Source: Denitratimonas yunnanensis (SeqCode) (lineage in GTDB: Bacteria; Pseudomonadota; Gammaproteobacteria; Xanthomonadales; Xanthomonadaceae). Taken from it: a stretch of 64,000 nucleotides of DNA. The stretch is taken from positions 682,001 to 746,000 of the forward strand of contig JAPMLR010000001.1 of assembly GCA_026410415.1 (NCBI GenBank), given 5' to 3'. Under the pieces are notes generated by a model. That model was not told where the DNA came from. It was given only the letters and a program-made list of their open reading frames with translations, and searched no databases. Positions 13,001 to 21,520 of this stretch are shown here, in pieces; within the stretch, counting starts at the first letter, position 1; each line of letters begins with the position of its first letter. The translations under genes and the position numbers were made by a program.

Positions 13001-13880
13001 GCATCGACGCATCGCCTGCGGCATTTCCGTCTTCTCTCCGGAACACCAGCGGTGCGAGATCGGTTTCCACCTGGAGACCACTGGGTGCGCCATTGGAAAA
13101 ATCCAGCCACGCACGTACATCGCCATGTGCCCTGGTCAGGCCGATGCCGTGCAGCGATACGCCCTGCGTCCACGCCGCCCAGTCCTGCGCCAGACCTTCG
13201 AAATACAAGGTGCCATCCTGACCATGCTCCGCCACGTCACCGGCCAGCCGCAGCCGTGCGCCATGCCGGCCATGCAGCAACACACCGAAATGCAGGCGCC
13301 CCTGGCCGCGACGCAGGCGGGCATCGATACGCTGCAGCTCGAAGCGATGACCTCTGACTGCGTCGTTGAAACGCAGCTGCGCCCCCACCACATCGATGGC
13401 GCCAAAGCGACGAAGCTGCTCGAACTGCGATCCGCTCGCGCTGGCCTCGAGGCGACGCCCGAAGCCATCCAGCCGCCAGCGTCCGTCGGCGGCGCGATGC
13501 AGTTCGAGCTCCGGCGCAGTCAGGCGCAATTCGGTCAGAGGCACGCCCGGCCACAAGCCCGAATACACGTTGACCTGCAACTGTGCCGTGTCGATATCCA
13601 GCACCTCGGGTACCGCGCCGATGCGCAGCCCCGAAAGCGAGAGCTGCGGTCCGGCACGATTCCAGCGCGCCTCCACCGCCGTCAGCGCCACAGGTTCGCC
13701 GATCTGGCCGGAAAGCCAGCGTGCCACTGCTTCGGGATGGCGCGTCAGGAGCGGAAGAAACTGGCTCGCCAGTCCCACACACAGCGCCGCAACGATCACC
13801 AGCCCCAGCACGCCCCATCCGAGAACGCGGCGCAGCCGGCGCAGGCCGCGCCGCAGGCGGCCATATCTGGCCATGCTCAT
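10056..13880 (-). CDS. yhdP: YhdP family AsmA-like envelope lipid-transport protein
   Basis: The 1274-residue protein has one N-terminal membrane segment at about residues 20-42 (VLGWGVLGLVIVAALCVGLA). A very long periplasmic region follows, made of AsmA/DUF3971-type beta repeats and ending in the AsmA-like C-terminus. Length and layout match YhdP (TIGR02099). Members of this group, with TamB and YdbH, are known to form bridges that move phospholipids from inner to outer membrane. The gene follows rng and maf in the same direction with 27 bp between rng and yhdP, the conserved enterobacterial order. The usual tldD neighbour is not next; an S9 peptidase gene is. Confidence 0.9.
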   Translation of the reverse strand: MSMARYGRLRRGLRRLRRVLGWGVLGLVIVAALCVGLASQFLPLLTRHPEAVARWLSGQIGEPVALTAVEARWNRAGPQLSLSGLRIGAVPEVLDIDTAQLQVNVYSGLWPGVPLTELRLTAPELELHRAADGRWRLDGFGRRLEASASGSQFEQLRRFGAIDVVGAQLRFNDAVRGHRFELQRIDARLRRGQGRLHFGVLLHGRHGARLRLAGDVAEHGQDGTLYFEGLAQDWAAWTQGVSLHGIGLTRAHGDVRAWLDFSNGAPSGLQVETDLAPLVFRREDGNAAGDASMQDQTMHFAAWQLDARLLRQGADGWQLTLPRWRVQDAVARQPLDIVREGHAARDDAGLLRAQVDDVALGPLFDLVRLVPQLSAGLRGWVAGADPQGRMHAVRLLWAGADSYRFQAQVADIGWSPQAGVPALRGISGTLDGDARAVRFQVGSGVWDMRAPDMLRESLAPRVTGEILLFRDDDGARIETPGLRLHEDAYDILLGGGVAFPRGGGALLDLRADVAEAPIVVAKRFWPINRMPSAAVRWLDNALIDGRVAHGMALVRGNLRDWPFRHGEGRFEAQAELADAQLRYRGDWPVGHKVSGMVRFINTAMELDLHGEVAGVAVTAARGGVPDFGDAVLNLDVLAAGAGPALLDVLRQSPLRRTYGAYMRSLTLGGRGTVALALRIPLEAHLGTPRVDGQVDIDRMDMQDEAWGLDFDAASGRIRFSERGFSADELNVGFGGSLGALTIAVGDYTSAESHLVEASLRGRFPVDALTATHAGTRWLEPWMQGESDWTVQLTVPDPPENEPARPTLRIRSDLAGTAISLPAPLRKTAADRLPLDVRFGLPVDTAQVELRLGNLLRLRGHNASDSGDFTGVAVFGDARTEVPMPDRGLHITGQIPVLDAAAWSEVATGSSDEARVHVASVDVFAGELSLLGRRFRETRVTMQRDVAQMAIGFEGPALDGNLLIPHDGLMQKGITARFQRLHWPEMSGADLPDDALKVTNVFPAAIPPLHLESVETRFVGAQLGSVWLESWPTADGLHVERLDAHSPVLDIKAKGDWRITEQGEHSELVLDYSSRDAGAMLVALGFSRLIDGGSTHGQLRLRWPGAPAAFAWVGADGDLSVNVGQGRVLEVEPGAGRLFGLLSLTEIPRRLTLDFSDFFKSGFTFNQMAGNFRIERGNADTDEFRIDAPSAQILLSGRTGLATRDYDQTMDVLPKAGSMLPALGAIAAGPAGAAVGAVAQAVLRQPLKEMTRTTYRVTGPWAEPVIEVVERGAEP

Positions 13881-13907
13881 TTCGCCCGCCGCCGGTTCAG
13901 GAGGTGA

Positions 13908-15395
13908 TCACAGCAGCACAACGTCGTACTGCTCCTGCGCGTACTGCTCATCGGACTGGAAGCGAATCGTCTTGCCGATGAACTCCTCCAGCTCCGCCAC
14001 GGCTGCGGATTCTTCCTCCAGAATCTTCGTCACCACACGCGGGCTCGCCAACACCAGCAATTTCTCGGCCTCGAACTGGCGCACGGCACGGGTGATCTCG
14101 CGGAAGATTTCGTAACACACCGTCTCGGTGGTCTTGATGCTGCCGCGTCCCGTGCAGGCAGGGCATGGCTCGCACAGCTGCCGCTCCAGGCTCTCGGTGG
14201 TGCGCTTGCGCGTCATCTCGACCAGACCCAACGGCGAAAAGTCGTAGACGGTGGACTTGGTATGGTCGTGAGCGAGGGATTTTTCGAGCTGCCGCAAGAC
14301 CTGGCGCCGATGCTCCGGATCCTGCATGTCGATGAAGTCGATGATGATGATGCCGCCCAGGTTGCGCAACCTCAGCTGGCGCGCAGCCGCCTGTGCCGCC
14401 TCAAGATTGGTGCGGAACACGGTATCTTCCAGGTTGCGGTGCCCGAGGAAGGCGCCGGTGTTCACGTCCACTGTGGTCATCGCCTCGGTTTGATCGATGA
14501 TGAGGTAGCCGCCGGACTTCAACGGCACCTGCTTCTGCATCGCGCGCTGGATCTCGTCCTCCACTCCATAGAGATCGAATATCGGCCGCTCACCGCCGTA
14601 ATGCTCCACGCGCTCGACCAACTCGGGGATGAACCGGGCCACGAAACGCTGAATGCGCTCGAACGATTCACGCGAATCGACCCGAACCTTTTCCACATCC
14701 TCGCGCATGTAGTCGCGCACGCAACGAAGCGGCAGCGACAGATCCTCGTACACGCACGATCCCACGCGCGCCTCGGTCATGCCGGTACGGATGGCGTTCC
14801 AGACCTTGGTCAGGTAGCCCACGTCCTGACCCAGGGCTTCGCGGCTCTGGCCCTCGGCATTGGTGCGAACGATGTAGCCTGCCGGCACGTCCTGACTCAT
14901 CTCGGCCATCAGCGATTTGAGGCGTGCACGCTCTTCTTCGTCTTCGATCCGCGCGGAGACGCCGAGCACGCGCCCGTACGGCAACAACACCAGATAGCGC
15001 GACGGGATGCTGAGTTGCGTGGTCAACCGCGCTCCCTTGGTGCCGATCGGGTCCTTCACCACCTGCACGATCAGATCCTGACCCTCGCGGAGCAATTCGC
15101 CGATCGGCGGCGTGCTTGCCGCCAACGTCGGTGTGGCCTCCTCGCCTTCCAGCGCCTCGGGTGGCATCGGCTTGAGGATGTCGGAGGCATGCAGGAACGC
15201 GGCGCGGTCGAGGCCGATGTCCACGAACGCCGCCTGCATCCCGGGCATCACCCGCAGCACGCGTCCCTTGTAGATGTTGCCGACGTAGCCACGCCGGCTG
15301 GCGCGCTCGATCAGCACCTCCTGCAGCAGGCCGTTTTCCACCACGGCGACGCGCGTCTCGCGCGGTGTGACATTGATGAGGATTTCTTCGGACAT
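13908..15395 (-). CDS. rng: ribonuclease G
   Basis: The 495-residue protein has the RNase E/G start MSEEILINVTPRETRVAVVE. An S1 RNA-binding domain follows at about 38-120 (YVGNIYKGRVLRVMPGMQAA). The DNase I-like catalytic core includes TVDVNTGAF and IIDFIDM with the metal-binding aspartates. The zinc-link motif CPACTG lies near residue 415. This is the short form without the degradosome scaffold tail of RNase E. It processes 16S rRNA 5' ends and decays mRNAs. It lies between maf (23 bp upstream) and yhdP as one leftward operon. Confidence 0.96.
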   Translation of the reverse strand: MSEEILINVTPRETRVAVVENGLLQEVLIERASRRGYVGNIYKGRVLRVMPGMQAAFVDIGLDRAAFLHASDILKPMPPEALEGEEATPTLAASTPPIGELLREGQDLIVQVVKDPIGTKGARLTTQLSIPSRYLVLLPYGRVLGVSARIEDEEERARLKSLMAEMSQDVPAGYIVRTNAEGQSREALGQDVGYLTKVWNAIRTGMTEARVGSCVYEDLSLPLRCVRDYMREDVEKVRVDSRESFERIQRFVARFIPELVERVEHYGGERPIFDLYGVEDEIQRAMQKQVPLKSGGYLIIDQTEAMTTVDVNTGAFLGHRNLEDTVFRTNLEAAQAAARQLRLRNLGGIIIIDFIDMQDPEHRRQVLRQLEKSLAHDHTKSTVYDFSPLGLVEMTRKRTTESLERQLCEPCPACTGRGSIKTTETVCYEIFREITRAVRQFEAEKLLVLASPRVVTKILEEESAAVAELEEFIGKTIRFQSDEQYAQEQYDVVLL

Positions 15396-15418
15396 TGGCT
15401 ATACCTGCCGGATCGTCA

Positions 15419-16009
15419 TCATGCGGGTTCGCTGCACGACGCGGGCTGGAGGCCGAAGCGGGCCAGCAACGCGGCGGTTTCGTACACCGGCAACCCCATC
15501 ACGCCCGAATGGCTGCCGGACAGGTGCGAAACAAACGTCGCGGCACGCCCCTGGATCGCGTAGGCACCGGCCTTGCCGAAGGCTTCACCGCACGCCAGAT
15601 ACGTGTCGATCCGGGCATCCGACAGTTCGGTGAACGTCACCCGGGTTCGGCACCTCGCAACGTCCTCGCGTCCTGCGGCGACCAGCCAGACAACCGAGAT
15701 CACATCGTGCGTTCGTCCGGACAACTGGCGCAGCATCGCCGCAGCGTCGGCCGCGTTGGCAGGTTTGCCGAACACGGCATCGTCCAGCACCACCTCGGTA
15801 TCGGCCCCCAGCACCACCGCGCCCGGCGTGTCGCGCAGGAGCGCAAGGCCGGCCTGCGCCTTTTCCCGCGCCACGCGCGAGACATAACGGACGGGCGATT
15901 CGCCGGGTGCGCGTTGCTCGGGAATGTCGATATCCAGGCACTGGAAACGGTAGCCCAGCCCTTCGAGCAACTGGCGGCGGCGCGGCGATTTGGAGGCAAG
16001 ATAAAGCAT
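15419..16009 (-). CDS. maf: Maf-like nucleoside triphosphate pyrophosphatase (dTTP/UTP type)
   Basis: A 196-residue protein with the Maf signature ASKSPRRRQLL at residues 4-14, VAREKA, GADTEVVLDD and GKP. These enzymes hydrolyse non-canonical or excess nucleoside triphosphates to the monophosphate and are linked to septum control. The GADTEV form and the maf-rng order fit the YhdE (dTTP/UTP) subgroup. It is the first gene of the maf-rng-yhdP run, 23 bp before rng. Confidence 0.92.
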   Translation of the reverse strand: MLYLASKSPRRRQLLEGLGYRFQCLDIDIPEQRAPGESPVRYVSRVAREKAQAGLALLRDTPGAVVLGADTEVVLDDAVFGKPANAADAAAMLRQLSGRTHDVISVVWLVAAGREDVARCRTRVTFTELSDARIDTYLACGEAFGKAGAYAIQGRAATFVSHLSGSHSGVMGLPVYETAALLARFGLQPASCSEPA

Positions 16010-16096
16010 CTGCCGAAGCTTACCCGACCTCGCGCACCGTGCAGCGTGCCGAACGCACCCGGCGAGACGATCCTCGCAGCCGGAACGGCGAAATCG

Positions 16097-16564
16097 CTAG
16101 CGTTTGGGCTGGAGCATCGTCCCGCTGCACTCGGACGCCCCGCAGCGACAGGCCCACAACGTCTTGAGTCGCGCCGTGTGCGGCACTTCAAGCCGGATGC
16201 CGTAGTTGTAGGTCAGTTCTTCGCCGGCGGCGATATCCCGGATCGCATGGATCTCGACACGATCCAGGCGCCGGTCATCGCCTGGATGCTCCGCGATCCG
16301 GGCCTCGCAATTGGGTGTGCAACCGTGGTTGATCCAACGCGCGATGTTGCCACGGCGATTGCCATCGACGATGTACTCGTCGTTGAGCGTGAACAGGAAC
16401 GTGTGGCCGGTATCGAGCGTATCGGCGTACAGGGCATCCGCCGCATCGTGCGTGATGATGTCGCCGATGTAATTGCAGACTTTTTTTCCGGCGGGAATGT
16501 CGACGGTCGCAAACACGCCATTGCCGTGGATGCGCGAGCGACGTCGTTCGATGAGACGGGACAT
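16097..16564 (-). CDS. SET domain protein-lysine methyltransferase-like protein
   Basis: The 155-residue protein starts at MSRLIERRRSRIHGNGVFA; an in-frame upstream extension shows no family match. SET motifs are visible: RIHGNGVFA, the pseudoknot pair RWINHGCTPNCEA and LTYNYG. A post-SET cysteine cluster follows (WACRCGASECSGTM). Bacterial SET proteins use S-adenosylmethionine to methylate lysines; the target here is unknown. The start lies close to a divergent GGDEF-EAL gene, so the two share a short regulatory region. Single-domain SET proteins of this size are widespread in Xanthomonadales and probably have a housekeeping rather than pathogenic role (inference). Confidence 0.85.
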   Translation of the reverse strand: MSRLIERRRSRIHGNGVFATVDIPAGKKVCNYIGDIITHDAADALYADTLDTGHTFLFTLNDEYIVDGNRRGNIARWINHGCTPNCEARIAEHPGDDRRLDRVEIHAIRDIAAGEELTYNYGIRLEVPHTARLKTLWACRCGASECSGTMLQPKR

Positions 16565-16698
16565 CAGTGGATTTCCAGGGGAGCCAAGCCGCGAGACTCT
16601 ATCAGTTTCTCCGGACGATTCAGCACCGCGCGCAAGGGCGACGGGAAATGCCGCACCACACCTTGCCATCCCCTTCGCTTTCGGCCATACACTGCAAC

Positions 16699-18915
16699 AT
16701 GGGCGACAGGGGAAGACTACTGCTGGTTGCCGTTGCGATGGCGGGCGCCTATCTGGCGTTGGCCTGGATCTCGCTGCTCGCCACCGGCCCCACCGAAGTC
16801 AGCCTCATCTGGCCAGCCACGGGAGTCATCTACGCGCTGATCCTGTATTTCGGCTGGCGCTGGTGGCCGCTGCCGGTGATCTGCGTGTTGTTGCTGCACC
16901 TGGCCATCGCGCCGGTGCCGCTGTCGTTCCTGCCGTGGTCCGTGGCCAGCAATGTCGCTGGACCGCTGGCGGGCATCTGGTTCGTCGGACGCTTCGTGCC
17001 GGGGCTGCTCCAGCGCTTCGATGTACCCACCGGAGCCGGAGTGCTGGCCGGTGGCGCGGTGTTGTCGGTAGTGAGCGCCTCCTTCGGCGCGCTGGGCATG
17101 TGGCTGAGCGGACAAAGCCCCGCCAACGCCCTGCTCACCGATGCACTGCGCTGGGTGATGGGGGATCTGTTCGGCATCCTCACCGTGACACCGGCAGTAC
17201 TGTTCCTGTTGCAGCATCGCCTCTCCAATGCCAGCCTGCCCCGATCGGAAGGAGGTTATGCGAGCACGCCGGAACGCCGTATCTGGCTCGGACTGACCTG
17301 CACCGTGGTACTGGGTGCGATATGGCTGGGCCACAGCCAGCCCAGTCACGCGCTGGCCATGGTTGGCCTGCCGCTGGCCACGCTGGTCTGGGGAGCGGTG
17401 CGCCTGCCACCGCTGACCGTGGCGATCGCCAACGGCACGATATGGCTGGTCATGGCACTGGCGCTCAACCTCGGGTTCGCCGGGCCCGCCCCGGGCACAC
17501 CGCTGGATGCCGCCTCGCTGGCCGCGTTTCTGTGCGTGATCGCAGCCATACCCATGACGCTGTCTCTGGGCACCCACCAGACCCGCCAAGCAACGAACCG
17601 CCTGCTGCAGCGGGCCACCACCGACCCGCTCACCGGCCTGCCCAATCGCAGCGCCTTCGAGCATCAGGCACGTCGCGCTATCCAGATCGTACCGGCCAAG
17701 GCACTCGCACTGGCCTATATCGACCTGGACCGCTTCCGCCTGATCAACGACGCGATGAGCCATGCCGTCGGCGACGAACTGATCTGTGCCGTAGCCGGCG
17801 TCCTGCGTGCCAACCTTCCGCCGCAGGACCAGCTCGCACGCATCGGCGGCGACGAATTCGCAGTCCTGATGCACGACACTCCGCCAGACGAGGCAACGGC
17901 ACGCGCGCAACGCCTGTGCGAAGCGGTGGCCAGCTACCGTTTTCAGGCCGGCGAACATGTGGCGGCACCGACCATCAGCATCGGGCTTGTCTGCACCTTC
18001 GGCGATGAGAGCAACTTCGGCGAACTTCTCGCGCTGGCCGACACCTCCTGTTTCGCAGCCAAGGAGCGCGGCGGGAACCGGGTGCAACGCGGTGAATCGG
18101 GCGAACAGGACATCGTGCGCAAGAGCTCGGACACGATGCGTTGGGCGCTGCGTCTGGGGCACGCACTCGAGCACGATTACTTTCAATTGCACTGCCAGTC
18201 GATCGTTCCGCTGCATGCCGGGGACGAAGGCCTGCAGCACTTCGAAATCCTCTTGCGTCTCAAGGAGCCGGGCAAGCCATTGATCCTGCCCAGCCAGTTC
18301 ATCGCCGCGGCGGAACGCTACGCCATGGGCGTGCGATTGGACCGCTACGTGCTGGACAAGACCCTGCGATGGTTCGAGCGCCATCCGGAAAAGGTGCGGC
18401 AAGTGGGCTTGTGCTCGATCAACCTGTCGGCGAGCTCGCTCCAGGACGAGCGCTTTCTGGACGACCTCGCGACGCGCCTCTCCGGCAGCGCACTGCGTCC
18501 GAAGCAACTGTGCTTCGAACTGACCGAAACCAGTGCGCTCGGCGATCTCGGCCGCGCTCAACGCTTCATCGCTGCAGTCCGATCCCTGGGCTGCCGCTTC
18601 GCGCTCGACGACTTCGGTACCGGATTCTGCTCCTTCGGCTACCTGCGCTCGCTGGATGTGGATTTCTTCAAGATCGATGGCAGCTTCGTGCGCGAGATCG
18701 ACAGCTCGCCGCTGTCCCATGCCATCGTGCGATCGATCGCCGACATCGGGCGGGTGATGAAGAAACGCACCATCGCCGAATGCACCGAGAACGAGGCCAT
18801 ACGCCAGCGTTTGATCGACATGGGCGTGGATTACGCGCAAGGCTACACAGTGGACCACCCGATCGAGATCGAGCGCTACTTCGGCACCACGCAACGGATC
18901 GCCATCACCGCTTGA
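16699..18915 (+). CDS. membrane MASE1-GGDEF-EAL cyclic-di-GMP signalling protein
   Basis: A 738-residue inner-membrane protein. About 1-290 is a MASE1 sensor with eight or more hydrophobic segments and the motif SLIWPATGV. The GGDEF domain holds an intact GGDEF at residues 383-387 with DRFRLIND upstream, so diguanylate cyclase activity is plausible. The EAL domain has EIL instead of EAL at 516-518. The metal and catalytic residues in SINLS, ELTET, LDDFGTG, KIDGSFV, AECTE and YAQGY are kept, so phosphodiesterase activity is also plausible. The start is uncertain: ATG at 16699 begins right before the first membrane segment, while ATGs at 16648 and 16567 would add soluble residues. It diverges from the SET gene. 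Confidence 0.88.
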   Translation: MGDRGRLLLVAVAMAGAYLALAWISLLATGPTEVSLIWPATGVIYALILYFGWRWWPLPVICVLLLHLAIAPVPLSFLPWSVASNVAGPLAGIWFVGRFVPGLLQRFDVPTGAGVLAGGAVLSVVSASFGALGMWLSGQSPANALLTDALRWVMGDLFGILTVTPAVLFLLQHRLSNASLPRSEGGYASTPERRIWLGLTCTVVLGAIWLGHSQPSHALAMVGLPLATLVWGAVRLPPLTVAIANGTIWLVMALALNLGFAGPAPGTPLDAASLAAFLCVIAAIPMTLSLGTHQTRQATNRLLQRATTDPLTGLPNRSAFEHQARRAIQIVPAKALALAYIDLDRFRLINDAMSHAVGDELICAVAGVLRANLPPQDQLARIGGDEFAVLMHDTPPDEATARAQRLCEAVASYRFQAGEHVAAPTISIGLVCTFGDESNFGELLALADTSCFAAKERGGNRVQRGESGEQDIVRKSSDTMRWALRLGHALEHDYFQLHCQSIVPLHAGDEGLQHFEILLRLKEPGKPLILPSQFIAAAERYAMGVRLDRYVLDKTLRWFERHPEKVRQVGLCSINLSASSLQDERFLDDLATRLSGSALRPKQLCFELTETSALGDLGRAQRFIAAVRSLGCRFALDDFGTGFCSFGYLRSLDVDFFKIDGSFVREIDSSPLSHAIVRSIADIGRVMKKRTIAECTENEAIRQRLIDMGVDYAQGYTVDHPIEIERYFGTTQRIAITA

Positions 18916-19082
18916 CGCCAAGCGAATCCTTCGTCAGAAACGCCCCCATCGCGACATGGATCGAGCCCGTCCGAGTGCATCGACTCGTGCCCCGATCAAA
19001 CTTCGGATACGCACAGGCCGGACCACCTCGCAGCACCCGGCCCGCCACACCGTCCATGCAACGTGATGCTGCAATCCTCCGC

Positions 19083-19556
19083 TTATTGCTCGGACACCGT
19101 CGTCTTGTACGGAACAAACCGGAGGACAACGCCATCCTTCGCGCGCAACACAAGTGCGTCTCCGGACATGGAAGCCTCCACCGGCTTTTCCAGGAGCCCG
19201 AAGAACGCACGTTCGACCACGTCGGCATCGCCGATGCAGGCCATCTTGGTGGCCGCCACAGGCTCGAACATCATCCGCCCCTGATCCAGACGATAGGCCG
19301 AACTGTAACGGTTGCACCCTCCCCGACCGGAGGCCCGGCCTGCTGCGAACGCGATCGTCACCTGACGCGATGCTTCCAGTTCAGCCAGCACGCCTGCACT
19401 GGCGTCCGCCAGTTGCCAGGACGTGCCCTCCAGGGTTTCCATCGTTTCCGGGCTGGCCACCTGCCTCGGGGCTTCCTCCGACGGGTTCGTGCCGGCACAG
19501 GCCACGAGCGCCATCGTCAATCCCGTGCTACAGATCAGTCGTACCAGTTTCATCAT
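19083..19556 (-). CDS. META domain (HslJ-like) lipoprotein
   Basis: The 157-residue protein has a lipobox MALVAC with the lipidated cysteine at residue 20. The META domain follows with LEGTSWQLAD, GRGGCNRYSSAY and KMACIGDADVVERAF, a pattern found in HslJ. HslJ is a heat-inducible outer-membrane protein linked to novobiocin resistance; the exact role here is not known. AAGGGA lies 7 bases before the double ATG. It is followed at the other side by a small stress-type membrane gene in the opposite flow order, both leftward. Confidence 0.85.
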   Translation of the reverse strand: MMKLVRLICSTGLTMALVACAGTNPSEEAPRQVASPETMETLEGTSWQLADASAGVLAELEASRQVTIAFAAGRASGRGGCNRYSSAYRLDQGRMMFEPVAATKMACIGDADVVERAFFGLLEKPVEASMSGDALVLRAKDGVVLRFVPYKTTVSEQ

Positions 19557-19610
19557 TCTGCATCCCTTTCCGGAAAGCGCCGACCAGGCAAGCCGATCGG
19601 CGCGTTCGAA

Positions 19611-19859
19611 TCAACGCTTCTTGCTCATCGCGCCCCAGATGACCAGCAGAATGATCGAACCGATCACCGCGCCGATGAACCCTGCGGCCTCACCAGGCTG
19701 GTACAGCTTGAGCGCCTGGCCACCGTAAGTCGCCAGCAGCGAGCCACCGATGCCGAGCAGAATCGTCATGATCCAGCCCATCGCGTCCTTGCCCGGCTTG
19801 ATCGCACGCGCGACCAGGCCTGCAAAGAAACCGATCAGGATCGTCCAGAAAATCGTCAT
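19611..19859 (-). CDS. GlsB/YeaQ/YmgE family small stress-response membrane protein
   Basis: An 82-residue protein with three hydrophobic segments: TIFWTILIGFFAGLVA, WIMTILLGIGGSLLA and AGFIGAVIGSIILLVIW. The GxxAG and GIGGS glycine patterns and the position of the charged RAIKPGKD loop fit the transglycosylase-associated (YeaQ/YmgE) family. Members are stress-induced in many bacteria but the molecular role is unknown. It lies 54 bp upstream of the META lipoprotein gene on the same strand and may be co-transcribed with it. Confidence 0.88.
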   Translation of the reverse strand: MTIFWTILIGFFAGLVARAIKPGKDAMGWIMTILLGIGGSLLATYGGQALKLYQPGEAAGFIGAVIGSIILLVIWGAMSKKR

Positions 19860-19898
19860 GTGCAGCTCTCCCTTGTGAAGGTTCGTTGATGTACCGGA

Positions 19899-21389
19899 TC
19901 AGCAGCAGGACGCATGATCGCCGAAACGGCTCTCGCCCGCGGCAACGCCGACACCGCGCGTGAGTCCGGCCCGGCTTGCCGCGTGATGCGCAGCGACGAC
20001 CTGGGCCACGGCGGCGGTGACACGCTTGCCGGTGGGAATATGCAGGAATTCGTTCGGCCCGTGTGCATTGGAATGCGGACCAAGCACGCCGGTGATCATG
20101 AACTGGGCACCGGGAAACTTTTCGCCGAGCATTCCCATGAACGGAATCGTGCCGCCCTCACCCATGTACATCGCAGGTTTGCCGAAGAACGCCTGCGATG
20201 CGTCCTGAATGGCCTGGCTCAGCCACGGCGACATCGCGGGTGCGTTCCAGCCGGTGGAGGATTTCTCCAGCGAGAACTCGACCTTGGCGCCATACGGTGG
20301 ATTCTTCAGCAACAGATCCTTCAGTACCTTGCCAGCCGCCTCGCCTTCCAGCGTGGGCGGCAAACGCAGCGACACCTTCACTGCCGTGGTGGGACGCAAC
20401 ACGTTGCCGGCGCTGCCCAGAGGCGGCAGACCATCGACACCGGTGATTGCCAGCGCCGGACGCCAGGTGCGGTTGAGCACCAGCTCGGTGAGGTCTTCGG
20501 TCACCGGCGACATGCCCGGCAGGAACGGGAACTTGTCGAAGATCGCCGTATCCAGCACTTCTGCGGCCCGCTGGGCCTGCTCCAACCGCTCCGGCGGCAC
20601 CTGCACGAACAACTCCTCGATCCGGATGGTGCCCGTGGCCTGATCCTCCAGCCGATCCAGCAGGCTGCGAAGAATGCGGAAGCTCGATGGCACCACGCCA
20701 GACGCATCGCCCGAATGCACGCCCTCTTCCAGCACGCTCACGCGCAGATTGCCCCCGGCCATGCCACGCAGGGAGGTCGTGCACCAGAGCTGATCGTAGT
20801 TGCCACAGCCCGAATCCAGACAGACGACCAGCGACGGCTTGCCAATGCGATCGGCGAGATGATCGACGTAGTAAGGAAGATCGTAGCTGCCCGATTCCTC
20901 GCAGGCCTCGATCAGTACCACGCAGCGGCAATGCGGCAGATTCTGCTCCTTCAGCGCAAGAATCGCGGTGAGCGAACCGTAGATCGCATAACCGTCGTCC
21001 GCACCGCCGCGCCCGTAGAGCTTGTCGCCCTTGATCACCGGCAGCCACGGGCCGAGGTCGTCGGCCCAGCCGGTCATTTCCGGCTGCTTGTCCAGATGGC
21101 CATAGAGCAGCACGCAGTCATCATCATCCGCATTGGTACCGGGAATGTCGATGTAGATCAGCGGTGTGCGCCCCTCCAGCCGAACCACTTCAACGTGCAT
21201 TCCGGGCACGTCCTGCGCACGGGCCCAGCGCTCCATGAGCGATACCGCCTGCTCCATGTACCCGTGTTCGACCCAGTCCGGATCGAACATCGGCGACTTG
21301 TTCGGGATGCGAATGTACTCGACGAGCTGAGGCACGATTTCCTCATCCCATTTCTGCGAGACGAAGCGATCTATGCGGGCGGTATCCAT
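19899..21389 (-). CDS. M20 family metallo-dipeptidase
   Basis: The 496-residue protein starts at MDTARIDRFVSQKWDEEI. Upstream in-frame codons encode no conserved sequence. Zinc-site motifs of the M20 family are clear: LLYGHLDKQPE (His and Asp), GRGGADDGYA (bridging Asp), EACEESGS (catalytic Glu) and the final HGPNEFLH. The lid domain lies at about 230-400. Such cytoplasmic enzymes cleave dipeptides of broad specificity. No signal peptide is present. The protein ends in a short cysteine pair. It diverges from the HutD-like gene with about 130 bp between. Confidence 0.9.
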   Translation of the reverse strand: MDTARIDRFVSQKWDEEIVPQLVEYIRIPNKSPMFDPDWVEHGYMEQAVSLMERWARAQDVPGMHVEVVRLEGRTPLIYIDIPGTNADDDDCVLLYGHLDKQPEMTGWADDLGPWLPVIKGDKLYGRGGADDGYAIYGSLTAILALKEQNLPHCRCVVLIEACEESGSYDLPYYVDHLADRIGKPSLVVCLDSGCGNYDQLWCTTSLRGMAGGNLRVSVLEEGVHSGDASGVVPSSFRILRSLLDRLEDQATGTIRIEELFVQVPPERLEQAQRAAEVLDTAIFDKFPFLPGMSPVTEDLTELVLNRTWRPALAITGVDGLPPLGSAGNVLRPTTAVKVSLRLPPTLEGEAAGKVLKDLLLKNPPYGAKVEFSLEKSSTGWNAPAMSPWLSQAIQDASQAFFGKPAMYMGEGGTIPFMGMLGEKFPGAQFMITGVLGPHSNAHGPNEFLHIPTGKRVTAAVAQVVAAHHAASRAGLTRGVGVAAGESRFGDHASCC

Positions 21390-21520
21390 GAGGCGATTCC
21401 AGTTTGGGTTCAAACCATGGATTCTACTCCCCCCGTTCATGCTGGTGCCCCAATGGACACCCCTCCTTCTCCACAGCGACATTGCCCGACGCCTGGATCA
21501 CCACCCGGAGCACTTTGCCG

